The notes beneath the pieces are model-generated. The model was not told where the DNA came from. It was given only the letters and a program-made list of their open reading frames with translations, and made no database searches. A DNA stretch of 64,000 nucleotides. It comes from Shewanella acanthi (GTDB lineage: Bacteria; Pseudomonadota; Gammaproteobacteria; Enterobacterales; Shewanellaceae). Below are positions 30,405 through 39,989 of the stretch, piece after piece. Position 1 is the first letter of the stretch, and each line of letters opens with the position of its first letter. The position numbers and the translations under genes are program-made. The stretch covers positions 310,001 to 374,000 of the forward strand of contig NZ_CP080413.1 in the NCBI RefSeq assembly GCF_019457475.1, given 5' to 3'.

Positions 30405-30614
30405 CTATTCTTTGAAAAAGCTTTCTTCGTCGTAACCGAGTTCATCTAAGGCATCGAGATCAAATTCTGATTTTACCGGAATGGCGTGTTTTTCTGACGC
30501 CCAATCGCCAAGGTCAATCATCTTGCAGCGCTCACTACAAAAGGGCTTAAATTCGGACTGTGGTACCCATTCAACTGGGGTTTTACAGATAGGGCAATTA
30601 ACAGTTAACGGCAT
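30405..30614 (-). CDS. yacG: DNA gyrase inhibitor YacG
   Basis: Small zinc-binding protein of 69 residues that inhibits DNA gyrase. The four zinc cysteines are in [10 protein letters not shown] and [14 protein letters not shown]. The acidic C-terminus [15 protein letters not shown] is typical. It follows zapD and precedes mutT, as in E. coli. Confidence 0.95.
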   Translation of the reverse strand: MPLTVNCPICKTPVEWVPQSEFKPFCSERCKMIDLGDWASEKHAIPVKSEFDLDALDELGYDEESFFKE

Positions 30615-30735
30615 ATAAAGGCTCTCTTTAATAGCAGATGCATCGCAATAGTATTGCAGTACTAAAGCCTAAACCTTATTAGATTGAGCTAGAGCAGACA
30701 GTGTGGCGATGCTAATTGCCGTTAGTCTAAAGACT

Positions 30736-31470
30736 TCAGGCGCAGGTCGCCAGTAGGAAATCGATACTGCGGTCCGAATGACGTTGCTGGTCGAATTGCA
30801 CAAAATGGATGGCGTAACGGTTTTTATGGCCGCTGATAGTTGGATAACAGCCATGTGCGGCGTCGAGTTTGACTCTGACTAAGGAGAGAGCTTGAGCGCT
30901 ATCGCCTTGAAAAAATCCGGCATGGGCGGTGGCGTTATCAAAGTGTGCCGTACTGCGGGTGAGTTGTAATAGAAGGTTAATGGGGTTGAGCAGTGGCTCA
31001 AAGTGTGCAATCCAGTGTCGGTAGTCCTGCTGACGTTCTTCCCAAGGCTTAGCGAGCCAATAATGCAGTTGCGGTAGGTCGAAGTTGCAACAGGCGCCCG
31101 GCATACCAAAGCGCTGTCTTAACGCGGAGAGGAATCTGTCCTGTTTTAGCTGAGTGCCGCAGCGCTCGGGTTTTTGCAGTGGTTCGCGAGCCAGCGACAA
31201 TGCCTCGATATATTGCTCAATTTGTTGCTTGTCTACATGTTCAAGCGCTTGCCATTTGCCGAGTTGGATAAGATTACGCTCAATATCTTTTAATACTTCA
31301 TTGCGATAATCGCAGCGCTCGGATAATTCACACAGGGAAAAAAGCGGGTAAAAGCAACGGTGTTGGTGGTCGTGATTGAGATTATTACTAAGCTGTTTAT
31401 TGAGGTATTCGAGCCGAAGATAACTGCGGATTTTCTCATTTAACGGCTGTTCATAAACTAAATCAGTCAT
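30736..31470 (-). CDS. zapD: Cell division protein ZapD
   Basis: FtsZ-binding protein that bundles filaments at the Z-ring. It has 244 residues from MTDLVYEQPLNEKIRSYLRLEYL, the family N-terminus (E. coli [24 protein letters not shown]). The helical N-terminal half and beta-rich C-terminal half (ISGHKNRYAIHFVQFD) fit. ATG 31470 overlaps the coaE stop by 8 bp, giving translational coupling. An in-frame ATG at 31518 would extend into coaE and is unlikely. Confidence 0.93.
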   Translation of the reverse strand: MTDLVYEQPLNEKIRSYLRLEYLNKQLSNNLNHDHQHRCFYPLFSLCELSERCDYRNEVLKDIERNLIQLGKWQALEHVDKQQIEQYIEALSLAREPLQKPERCGTQLKQDRFLSALRQRFGMPGACCNFDLPQLHYWLAKPWEERQQDYRHWIAHFEPLLNPINLLLQLTRSTAHFDNATAHAGFFQGDSAQALSLVRVKLDAAHGCYPTISGHKNRYAIHFVQFDQQRHSDRSIDFLLATCA

Positions 31471-32080
31471 GGGCAATATGCGTACCGGATAATTGTAAGT
31501 AGCGTTGGTGCAATGCATGCACTTCTTGTTTTAGGGCTGAAACCTCACCCTGATTATCAATGACGTCGTCGGCCTTGGCGAGTTTCTCACTGCGACTGCA
31601 TTGGCTGCTGATAATGCTATTTACCTGAGTTGCATCGACATTATCCCGTTTTACTGTGCGACTGACTTGCAGCTCGGGTGAAATATCCACCACCAAAGTC
31701 CGATTGACTAACTTATCTAACCCATTTTCAAATAGCAAGGGTGCAACAATAATCACATAATCAGAGTGAGCATTTTTAACTTGATTAAACATCTCTTGGC
31801 GGATCATCGGGTGCAGTAATTGGTTTAGCCATTCGCGCTCTTCACCTTGGCTAAAAATCAGTGCCCTTAACTTGGCGCGATCGAGCTCGCCATTTGGGGT
31901 TAAAATATCAACACCAAAGTGATTTACGATTGCTTGCAGGCCGTGGGAACCTGGAGCTACTACGTCACGGGCAACCAGATCGGCATCGACAATAGGTATC
32001 CCCAGTTCGGCAAACAAATTGGCGACTGTGGTTTTGCCACTGCCAATACCACCTGTTAGACCGACAATAAATTTAGCCAT
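31463..32080 (-). CDS. coaE: Dephospho-CoA kinase
   Basis: Catalyses the last step of coenzyme A synthesis. It has 205 residues. The P-loop GLTGGIGSGKTTVAN is at residues 7-21, then the FAELGIPIVDADLVAR motif and the lid/adenine region. It sits between pilD and zapD in the conserved pilD-coaE-zapD-yacG-mutT block. Confidence 0.97.
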   Translation of the reverse strand: MAKFIVGLTGGIGSGKTTVANLFAELGIPIVDADLVARDVVAPGSHGLQAIVNHFGVDILTPNGELDRAKLRALIFSQGEEREWLNQLLHPMIRQEMFNQVKNAHSDYVIIVAPLLFENGLDKLVNRTLVVDISPELQVSRTVKRDNVDATQVNSIISSQCSRSEKLAKADDVIDNQGEVSALKQEVHALHQRYLQLSGTHIAHD

Positions 32081-32120
32081 AACTCTTTTCTTAACTTCTG
32101 TCTTAATGGGATATTTTGGA

Positions 32121-32141
32121 GGTTCTAGGTTCTAGGGCTTA
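32121..32141. repeat. Short 7-bp repeat at the pilD stop codon
   Basis: Two GGTTCTA units (32121-32134) followed by GGGCTTA, whose last three bases are the pilD stop (TAA on minus). The unit is the reverse complement of the TAGAACC unit in the other arrays, so this copy is inverted. Confidence 0.85.
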
Positions 32142-33074
32142 AATAGCACTTAAATACCAATCTACAATGGGTTGACCCCAAATGACTGCAATCCAACCCG
32201 CTGCAGCGATATAGGGGCCAAAGGGAATGGGGTTACTCAATTGATTGCGCATACCCTTACGATTAGCCACTATTATAGTGATACCCACAACAGCCCCAAC
32301 TAGGGATGATAGTAGAATCACCAACGGCAGCATTTGCCAACCAAGCCAAGCACCAAATACGGCTAGCAGCTTAAAGTCGCCATAACCCATACCTTCTTTA
32401 CCCGTGAGTAATTTAAATAGCCAAAATACTGACCAGAGGCTTAAATAACCTGCCGCGGCACCAATAATGGCATCGGTGGGGCTCGTGAACATCTGGTTAA
32501 GATTTAAAAGTAAACCTAACCATAACAGCGGCAGGGTGAGTTGATCGGGCAGTAGCATTTCATCTAAGTCGATACCTGTTAGGGCAACGAGTACAAAGGT
32601 GAGCAGGCTAGTAAAGACAAACTGCCAGCTTGGGCCAAAATGCCAAGCAAGGGTTGCTACTAAAAGCCCTGTGATTAACTCAATAATGGGATAGCGTGCA
32701 GAAATCGGTGCTTTGCAGGCGGCGCATTTGCCCCTAAGCATCAACCAACCCAGCATCGGCAAGTTATGCCATGGTTTGATGGCGGTTTTACACTTTGGAC
32801 AGGCAGAACCTGGCACAATTAAATTGTATTTTTCAGGGTAATGATCAATGGGTTTATTGAGTGTATCGATACCAACCTGTCGAATTTGTGTTAGTAAATC
32901 GGCATGGTATTCTTCCAAATAGCCATTACATTCCTGCTGCCATTCCCGCTTCATCATCACGGGTAAGCGGTGAATCACTACATTTAAAAAGCTGCCAATA
33001 GTGGCGGCAAAGATAAAGCTTAAACTTATAAACAGCCAAGGAAGCCGTTCTAGACTAGAGATAAATTCGGACAT
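32139..33074 (-). CDS. pilD: Prepilin peptidase/N-methyltransferase PilD
   Basis: Inner-membrane aspartic protease that cleaves and N-methylates type IV pilins and type II secretion pseudopilins. It has 311 residues. The N-terminal helix has IGSFLNVVIHRLPVMM. The zinc tetracysteine motif is ACPKC and KCAACK. The catalytic aspartates are in GIDLDEMLLPD and the GYGDFKLLA motif. Seven to eight membrane helices are present. It follows pilC in the pilBCD-coaE cluster. Confidence 0.96.
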   Translation of the reverse strand: MSEFISSLERLPWLFISLSFIFAATIGSFLNVVIHRLPVMMKREWQQECNGYLEEYHADLLTQIRQVGIDTLNKPIDHYPEKYNLIVPGSACPKCKTAIKPWHNLPMLGWLMLRGKCAACKAPISARYPIIELITGLLVATLAWHFGPSWQFVFTSLLTFVLVALTGIDLDEMLLPDQLTLPLLWLGLLLNLNQMFTSPTDAIIGAAAGYLSLWSVFWLFKLLTGKEGMGYGDFKLLAVFGAWLGWQMLPLVILLSSLVGAVVGITIIVANRKGMRNQLSNPIPFGPYIAAAGWIAVIWGQPIVDWYLSAI

Positions 33075-33119
33075 TTTAATTCTTATAAATTAGCGCTGAC
33101 TATTTTTGGGTTCATATTT

Positions 33120-33245
33120 TAGACCCTAGACCCTAGACCCTAGACCGTAGACCGTAGACCGTAGACCGTAGACCGTAGACCGTAGACCCTAGACCCTAGA
33201 CCCTAGACCGTAGACCGTAGACCGTAGACCGTAGACCGTAGACCG
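33120..33245. repeat. 18-unit 7-bp tandem array abutting the pilC stop codon
   Basis: Eighteen uninterrupted heptamers TAGACCC or TAGACCG. The order is 3 C-type, 6 G-type, 3 C-type, 6 G-type, a 63-bp second-order unit present exactly twice (126 bp). The last unit ends at 33245 and the pilC stop occupies 33246-33248, with no base between. The array fills most of the pilC-pilD gap. Confidence 0.97.
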
Positions 33246-34511
33246 TTAACCCACCACATTACCCATTTGGAAGATAGGCAGATACATACCAACAATCAAA
33301 CCGCCAACTAAGGTGCCAATTACCACCATCATTATTGGTTCAATTAGGCTAGAAAGACCATCGACCGCATCATCTACCTGCATCTCGTAGATATTGGCAA
33401 CTTTATTGAGCATATTATCAAGCGAACCCGATTCTTCACCAATCATCACCATTTGGATTAGCATATCGGGGAACAGCCCAGTGGTGCGCATAGCGACGTT
33501 CATCTGCATCCCCGCCATCACTTCCTGGCGTACTTTTAATAGGGCTTTTTTATATACGGCGTTACCGGAAGCGCCAGCGGCTGACTCCATACCATCAATC
33601 AAAGGCACACCGGCGGCAAAGGTAGTGGCTAGGGTGCGAGAGAAACGCGCCATCGCGGCTTTATGTAAAATCTCACCAATTACAGGTATTTTTAGCACCA
33701 TTTCATCGATTCTGTCTCTAAAAGTTTGCGAATTACGATGGGCGCGAACAAATAACCAAATAGCAATTACAATGCCTGCAAAGAAAAAGTACCAAGAACT
33801 TTGTAAAAAGCGTGAAATACCGATAATGAGCTGGGTAAAGGCGGGCAGTTCTGCGCCAAAACTTGCAAAAATCTCTTCAAATTGAGGAACAACAAAGAGC
33901 AATAGAAGCGTAGTTACCAGAATAGCGACTACTACTACCGCAGCAGGATAAAACATCGCTTTTTTGATTTTTGATTTTAGTGCCTCTGCTTTTTCTCTGT
34001 AGGTGGCAATACGATCGAATACTGCATCGAGGGAGCCTGAGTGTTCACCCGCAGCCACTAAGTCGACATAGAGATCATCGAAATAGCGCCTATGGGGGCG
34101 CAGCGCATCGGATAAGGGGATACCCGATTGCACCTCAGAAAGAATACCCCCTAATAGTTCTCGCATTTTTTGTTTTTCATGGCCACGGCCAAGCATTTCG
34201 ATTGTGGTGACTAAAGGCACACCTGCGGCCAGCATGGTCGCTATCTGGCGAGTGACCATGGCGATATCCATGGGTTTAATATCGGGATTTCGAGAAAAAA
34301 AAGGTGCCGCTTTTTTGCGTACTGTTTTAGGGTTTACGCCCTGGGATTTAAGCTGGCTTTTTACCTCGGCAACAGTAGCGCCCTTAAGCTCACCACCGGT
34401 TTTTTGGCCATCGCGGTTTAGGCCTTTCCATTCGAAAGTATAAATCTTAGGTGGAGCTTTTTGTTCAGTTCGGCCATTGCGCGACTTTCTTGCGCTAGTT
34501 GCGGTTGCCAT
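33246..34511 (-). CDS. pilC: Type IV pilus inner-membrane platform protein PilC
   Basis: Polytopic platform that couples the PilB ATPase to pilin assembly. It has 421 residues with the duplicated GspF/T2SSF domains (MVTRQIATMLAAGVPLVTTIEMLG, and later FSRTLATTFAAGVPLIDGME) and three membrane helices around 190-215, 240-260 and 395-415. AAGGA lies upstream of the ATG. Heptamer arrays border it on both sides. Confidence 0.96.
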   Translation of the reverse strand: MATATSARKSRNGRTEQKAPPKIYTFEWKGLNRDGQKTGGELKGATVAEVKSQLKSQGVNPKTVRKKAAPFFSRNPDIKPMDIAMVTRQIATMLAAGVPLVTTIEMLGRGHEKQKMRELLGGILSEVQSGIPLSDALRPHRRYFDDLYVDLVAAGEHSGSLDAVFDRIATYREKAEALKSKIKKAMFYPAAVVVVAILVTTLLLLFVVPQFEEIFASFGAELPAFTQLIIGISRFLQSSWYFFFAGIVIAIWLFVRAHRNSQTFRDRIDEMVLKIPVIGEILHKAAMARFSRTLATTFAAGVPLIDGMESAAGASGNAVYKKALLKVRQEVMAGMQMNVAMRTTGLFPDMLIQMVMIGEESGSLDNMLNKVANIYEMQVDDAVDGLSSLIEPIMMVVIGTLVGGLIVGMYLPIFQMGNVVG

Positions 34512-34538
34512 AAATAATCCTTTTGTTTATCGAAGTGC

Positions 34539-34587
34539 TAGAACCTAGAACCTAGAACCTAGAACCTAGAACCTAGAACCTAGAACC
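34539..34587. repeat. 7-unit heptamer array downstream of pilB
   Basis: Seven exact TAGAACC units, ending 5 bp before the pilB stop (34593-34595, minus) and starting 28 bp upstream of the pilC start codon. The array is the core of the pilB-pilC gap. Confidence 0.97.
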
Positions 34588-34592
34588 TTTCG

Positions 34593-36302
34593 TTATCCAA
34601 AACTAGTGACGCGATTCACTTCGGCGATACTGGTTACGCCCTGAACTACTTTTAATAAGCCAGATTCACGCAGATCGCGCATTCCCTGTGATTTGGCTTG
34701 ATCGGCAATCTGCAGTGAATTGCCGCCTTCCATAATAGTTCGGGCAATTTCATCGGACATTTTCATCACTTCGTAAATACCGACTCGGCCCTTATAGCCG
34801 CCGGAGCAGTGCTCGCAACCTACGGGTTTATAGGTTTTAAAGCCTTGGGAAATTTGATCTTGGGTAAAGCCTAAACGAAGCAGTTCATGCTCGGGAATAT
34901 GCTCTTCTTGCTTACACTCAGTACATAAACGCCGTGCAAGACGCTGGGCAATGATCAGGTTTACGGAGCTTGCGATATTATAACCAGGTACACCCATGTT
35001 GATTAAACGGGTGAGGGTTTCGGCAGCGGAGTTGGTATGCAGCGTCGATAACACCAAGTGACCCGTTTGTGCCGCCTTAATGGCAATCTCTGCGGTTTCA
35101 AGGTCACGAATTTCCCCAACCATCACTACATCGGGGTCTTGACGTAAAAATGAGCGTAGCGCAGAGGCGAAGGTTAAGCCCGCCTTTAAGTTAATATGAA
35201 CTTGGTTAACCCCTTCAAGGTTAATTTCGACCGGGTCCTCAGCGGTGGAGATATTACGTTCGCTGGTATTTAAAATATTTAAACCAGTATATAGAGATAC
35301 TGTTTTACCCGAACCCGTAGGGCCAGTGACTAAGATCATCCCTTGGGGTTTGGCTAGCATCTCAAGGTAAAGCTTTTCTTGGTCCGGCTCATAGCCCAGT
35401 TTTTCGATGCCCAATTGTGCGGAGGAGGAATCCAAAATCCGCATTACAATCTTTTCACCCCAGAGGGTCGGAAGTGTACTTACCCGAAAGTCGATGGACT
35501 TAGTGCGGGAAAGCTTCATCTTAATTCGGCCATCTTGGGGGACTCGGCGCTCAGCAATATCGAGTTTCGACATCACCTTTAAGCGCGCTGATAAGCGTCC
35601 TGATAAGCTAATAGGTGGTTCAGACACTTCATGCAAAATACCGTCGATGCGAAAACGAATACGGTAGCGCTTCTCGTAGGGCTCGAAATGCAAATCCGAT
35701 GCGCCCTTACGGATGGCATCTGTTAGGATTTTATTGATATAGATAACAATGGGTGCATCATCGCTGCCATCGGCATTATCTTCTGGCCGTTTGTCGGTAT
35801 CGGTAACTTCTATTCCCGCAAGTGCCGCCTCATCCATTCCACCTAAATCGAGACTGGATAAATCTTCTTCGAGTACCTTTTCTAAGGCTTTGGCTAGCTT
35901 ATCCTCTTCCACCAAAATCGCTTCAGCGTGCAAACCTGCACTAAATTGAAATTCTTCGAGGGCGGCAATATTGGTGGGATCGGATGTGGCAATATAGAGG
36001 CGGTTACCGCGCTTAAATAATGGTAAACAGCGGTGTTTCTCTATTAGTTTTTTATTCAGGAACTCATCGGGGATGGCGCCAATATCAAATTCGGCCAAAT
36101 CCAGTAGCGGGGTGCCATATTCTTCATAGCAAAGCTCGGCAATGCTACGGGATGAAATCAGCTGGGTTTGTACTAGAGTACTTACTAATGCTTGCTTTGA
36201 TTGCCTCGATTTGGCAATAGCAGTGGCCATCTGCTCTTCATTAAGCAGACCCTTACGAATAAAGAGAGTTGATAAACCTAAATGAAGACCGGATGTAGGC
36301 AT
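34593..36302 (-). CDS. pilB: Type IV pilus extension ATPase PilB
   Basis: Hexameric ATPase powering pilus extension. It has 569 residues. An N-terminal MshEN domain (about 1-150; such domains bind c-di-GMP in relatives) precedes the N2 and RecA-like domains. Walker A GPTGSGKT is at 327-334. The Asp box ([22 protein letters not shown]) and His box ([14 protein letters not shown]) follow. A tetracysteine zinc motif comprises CTECKQEEH and [10 protein letters not shown]. The start lies 57 bp after pilA, past a strong hairpin. Confidence 0.97.
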   Translation of the reverse strand: MPTSGLHLGLSTLFIRKGLLNEEQMATAIAKSRQSKQALVSTLVQTQLISSRSIAELCYEEYGTPLLDLAEFDIGAIPDEFLNKKLIEKHRCLPLFKRGNRLYIATSDPTNIAALEEFQFSAGLHAEAILVEEDKLAKALEKVLEEDLSSLDLGGMDEAALAGIEVTDTDKRPEDNADGSDDAPIVIYINKILTDAIRKGASDLHFEPYEKRYRIRFRIDGILHEVSEPPISLSGRLSARLKVMSKLDIAERRVPQDGRIKMKLSRTKSIDFRVSTLPTLWGEKIVMRILDSSSAQLGIEKLGYEPDQEKLYLEMLAKPQGMILVTGPTGSGKTVSLYTGLNILNTSERNISTAEDPVEINLEGVNQVHINLKAGLTFASALRSFLRQDPDVVMVGEIRDLETAEIAIKAAQTGHLVLSTLHTNSAAETLTRLINMGVPGYNIASSVNLIIAQRLARRLCTECKQEEHIPEHELLRLGFTQDQISQGFKTYKPVGCEHCSGGYKGRVGIYEVMKMSDEIARTIMEGGNSLQIADQAKSQGMRDLRESGLLKVVQGVTSIAEVNRVTSFG

Positions 36303-36316
36303 ATTTTTTACTTTTT

Positions 36317-36352
36317 ACCTTAAGGCATTCGATAATTCGAATGCCTTAAGGT
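36317..36352. other. 16-bp perfect hairpin in the pilA-pilB gap
   Basis: Arms 36317-36332 (ACCTTAAGGCATTCGA) and 36337-36352 are exact reverse complements with a TAAT loop. Flanks on minus are A-rich, so it is not an intrinsic terminator for pilA. On plus it is followed by TTTTTCT and could stop antisense transcription. Its AAGG is the only Shine-Dalgarno-like sequence near the pilB ATG (15 nt away). Confidence 0.85.
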
Positions 36353-36359
36353 TTTTCTA

Positions 36360-36851
36360 TTATGGGTTTGCTGGTGCTGCTGCTGCGTAAGACTTGCTAG
36401 AACATAGTTCTTCATTGGCGCAATCGACACTCCAGCGAACAGAACCATCAGTTTGTACATTGGGTGTCAATGTGTAAGTATCTGCAGCTACTAATCCTTT
36501 ATAAGCATTAGGCGTAGCTACTAAGTCTGTACCATCCCATTCTACGGATGCAACAGCTGCGCCGTTATCACCTAAGTCGTTTGGAATTCCATTTGTTCCG
36601 GGAGTGTTACAGTTAGCAGCAAAGTTATCAGGACCTTCTACTTGTGCACAGGCTTCAATAGCAACTTTAGCTGCTTGCGTTGCATTAATCACTTCAGTAT
36701 ATGCAGATTTTTTAATGTAATTTTGATAAGCAGGTAATGCGATAGCAGCCAAAATACCGATGATGGCAACTACGATCATTAATTCAATCAGAGTAAAACC
36801 CTGAGCCTTTTTGTTTAACTTAGTGTTTAAACGCTTGTTCATTGCTTTCAT
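36360..36851 (-). CDS. pilA: Type IV pilin PilA
   Basis: Major pilin, 163 residues as precursor. A positively charged leader ends in KKAQG, cleaved before [25 protein letters not shown], the canonical class IIIa methylated N-terminus with Glu5. The C-terminal disulfide loop is probably CANEELC. GGAGAG precedes the ATG. The following gap to pilB carries a 16-bp hairpin, which may keep pilin output above ATPase output. Confidence 0.95.
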   Translation of the reverse strand: MKAMNKRLNTKLNKKAQGFTLIELMIVVAIIGILAAIALPAYQNYIKKSAYTEVINATQAAKVAIEACAQVEGPDNFAANCNTPGTNGIPNDLGDNGAAVASVEWDGTDLVATPNAYKGLVAADTYTLTPNVQTDGSVRWSVDCANEELCSSKSYAAAAPANP

Positions 36852-37806
36852 TTTAATCTCTCCAGCTTACGCAGTGTAAAATTAACTGTTTACTTTTAAC
36901 GAATTAACACTCTGTGTTTTGAGTACAATCCGTAAAGTAAGTGAGTTATCGACTTATCTCAAAACTCATTTTACTAGCAGCCCTCTATTCCATATTGAGG
37001 CTTGTAGTGAGCACAAGACTTATCGTCCATACAACCTTTTTATGCAGCCAGTGTATACAGCTTGGCTACAATTTCGATACGACTATACCATGGTGAGTGA
37101 CAAATTGATGTAGCTACAAATTTCTTTGTTAACAATAAATCTACAAACCATCAGCACGTCATTTCGTATAGGTTATACCCAATTGAATCGTCAAGCATTT
37201 TTTGCTCGCCATCCAGCTTGTGTAAACCTCGATTAGCTTAGGGCTTAAGCTTAAATTGCTTTGCCTGTTAACCAATCTTAACGTTACTCGGTACTAAATC
37301 TCCTCGGTATGAGGCCTTGCCGCCTATGCTGATGCTATGCCTACTTAGTAAGCTTTACATGGTAGAAACACACTAGGTATTAATAGCACTTCGCATAAAG
37401 TTGCATGGTATTTATCCCGCGTTTCGGTTAGGTCGACCTAGGTCGCTTCACCTCGGTAAAAGTTAGTACAAAGTTATACAAATTGAAACAGCTTTTTTTA
37501 AGAAAACATCAATAAAATGATTATTTTGTCTAAAAAAATAGCAATATCCAGCGTTAGGTTCTAACAATATTTTGACATCGATATTTTATTGGCGATTTGG
37601 TTATGAATGCCAATATTTTGTCATTTTGATAGGTGAGGGTAAGTTTCTGTTAGGCTTAGGATTTTACCCGATTAATTGGCAGTAAAACCCCTCGATAGGG
37701 AAGTGAGCGATTTGATTAAAAGGTATTTGTTTGTTTTATCGTACTTTTATTAGGTGTGATTGTTTTAGGAGTTGGATCACTATATTTTGACGTGATAGTT
37801 ATCATC
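36852..37806. other. AT-rich region upstream of pilA
   Basis: About 950 bp with no ORF that looks real and no tRNA. It presumably holds the pilA promoter. I see no clear sigma-54 GG-N10-GC element. Isolated structure: a 12-bp palindrome TAGGTCGACCTA (37429-37440) and a 7-bp inverted repeat TATTGGC/GCCAATA (37587-37615). Neither has a known role. Confidence 0.4.
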
Positions 37807-37952
37807 TAGATTCTAGGCTCTGAACCTAGAACCTAGAACCTAGAACCTAGAATCTAGAATCTAGAACCTAGAACCTAGAACCTAGAACCTAGAACCTAGA
37901 ACCTAGAACCTAGAACCTAGAACCTAGAACCTAGAACCTAGAACCTAGAACC
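37807..37952. repeat. 18-unit heptamer array downstream of nadC
   Basis: Eighteen heptamers at 37827-37952: 3 TAGAACC, 2 TAGAATC, then 13 TAGAACC. They are preceded by decayed units (TAGATTC 37807, TAGGCTC 37814, a 6-bp TGAACC 37821). The array ends 5 bp before the nadC stop (37958-37960, minus). No intrinsic terminator is visible downstream of nadC on the minus strand. Confidence 0.97.
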
Positions 37953-37957
37953 AGCCG

Positions 37958-38875
<918 letters not shown>

Positions 38876-38879
38876 TTAT

Positions 38880-38933
38880 GACTTCCGAAGGTAAAGCTAC
38901 TTCCTTAGATTTAGCGACTTCCGAAGATTTAGC
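38880..38933. repeat. Three 18-bp tandem repeats upstream of nadC
   Basis: Units at 38880-38897 (GACTTCCGAAGGTAAAGC), 38898-38915 (TACTTCCTTAGATTTAGC) and 38916-38933 (GACTTCCGAAGATTTAGC) are directly adjacent. On minus they lie about 40-94 bp before the nadC start codon. Confidence 0.8.
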
Positions 38934-39291
38934 ATTAATCGCCAGTAGTTGACTCAATTTGGAATGACTACTCGCAGTAAGGTTTTGTTCGAGCCTTATG
39001 AGGCGCTAAGGTTACCACCTCAGGCATAGGATAAAAAGTCACGCGCCTTTAACCGTCTAAGATTATAGACCGCAATGGATTCATCAATACGGTTTTATCC
39101 ACGTATGGGTATTATTTATTCCTTATCTATCCGCAGTGTATTCAGCTACCTAAGCTGGTAAACTGCTTAGGTTTTTGTTAGGAAGCCAGCTGTTTAATCG
39201 CAAGGTAAAAATCACATGGCTGCCCTGACATTTGCTGTTATTGATTAGCCCAAACTCCAACAATAATGGTTATAGAGGTGAATGGTGATAT
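38934..39291. other. nadC-ampD divergent region
   Basis: About 360 bp without an ORF or strong hairpin. It must contain the promoters of both divergent genes, but I cannot pick either with confidence. Confidence 0.35.
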
Positions 39292-39834
39292 ATGAGCTTT
39301 AATGCGGGTTGGTTTTCATCGGCTAGGCGCTGTGAGTCGCCACATTTTAATCAGCGTCCCTTTGGCGAAGTGAGCCTGTTAGTCATTCACAATATCAGCC
39401 TGCCAGCGGGTTGCTTTGGCTTGCCCTTTATTGACCAGCTATTTCAAGGTTGTTTGGATATCAATGCCGATCCGAGTTTTAAGGATTTAGCCGGACTTGA
39501 AGTCTCGGCGCATTTTTTAATTCGACGCGACGGCGAGTGCGTGCAATATGTGAGTTGCGACGACAGAGCCTGGCATGCGGGCGTGTCGCGTTATGGCGAG
39601 CGTGATAATTGCAATGACTTTGCGGTGGGAATTGAGCTCGAAGGCACCGACCTTGAGCCTTATACCGATGCGCAATATCAACAGCTGGTCTTACTAACCG
39701 AGGCACTGATTGCACAGTACCCATTGATGAGTGCAAAGCGGATAGTCGGCCATTGCGATATTGCGCCTATGCGTAAAACTGACCCAGGCCCGAGTTTTGA
39801 TTGGAAGCGATATTTAACCGCTTTAGGCGAATAG
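39292..39834 (+). CDS. ampD: 1,6-anhydro-N-acetylmuramyl-L-alanine amidase AmpD
   Basis: Cytosolic zinc amidase that recycles anhydro-muropeptides and so keeps AmpR-type beta-lactamase induction low. It has 180 residues. Zinc ligands are in LVIHNISLP, the later WHAG region and GHCDIAPMRKTDPGPSFDW. The substrate-binding VGIELEGTD segment is present. It is followed by ampE in the usual pair. Confidence 0.95.
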   Translation: MSFNAGWFSSARRCESPHFNQRPFGEVSLLVIHNISLPAGCFGLPFIDQLFQGCLDINADPSFKDLAGLEVSAHFLIRRDGECVQYVSCDDRAWHAGVSRYGERDNCNDFAVGIELEGTDLEPYTDAQYQQLVLLTEALIAQYPLMSAKRIVGHCDIAPMRKTDPGPSFDWKRYLTALGE

Positions 39835-39989
39835 CCAAGCGTGAATACGTTGTAAATTACACCCAAGTAAGCAGAGAGTGTTAAATAGGTAATTGATGCT
39901 ATGCGATTTTACCAATGTTGCGTTAAGTTGTTATTCTTAGTTATGCGCTCAATTTTCGCCTGAATCAAAGGCTAATCAAGGAGGAATCG

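Noticed and set aside
36919..37113. 64-residue plus-strand ORF upstream of pilA
   Set aside because: Atypical composition, no ribosome binding site, lies where the pilA promoter is expected.
33120..37952. Heptamer arrays as a CRISPR
   Set aside because: Units are 7 bp with no spacers between them and no cas genes are near.
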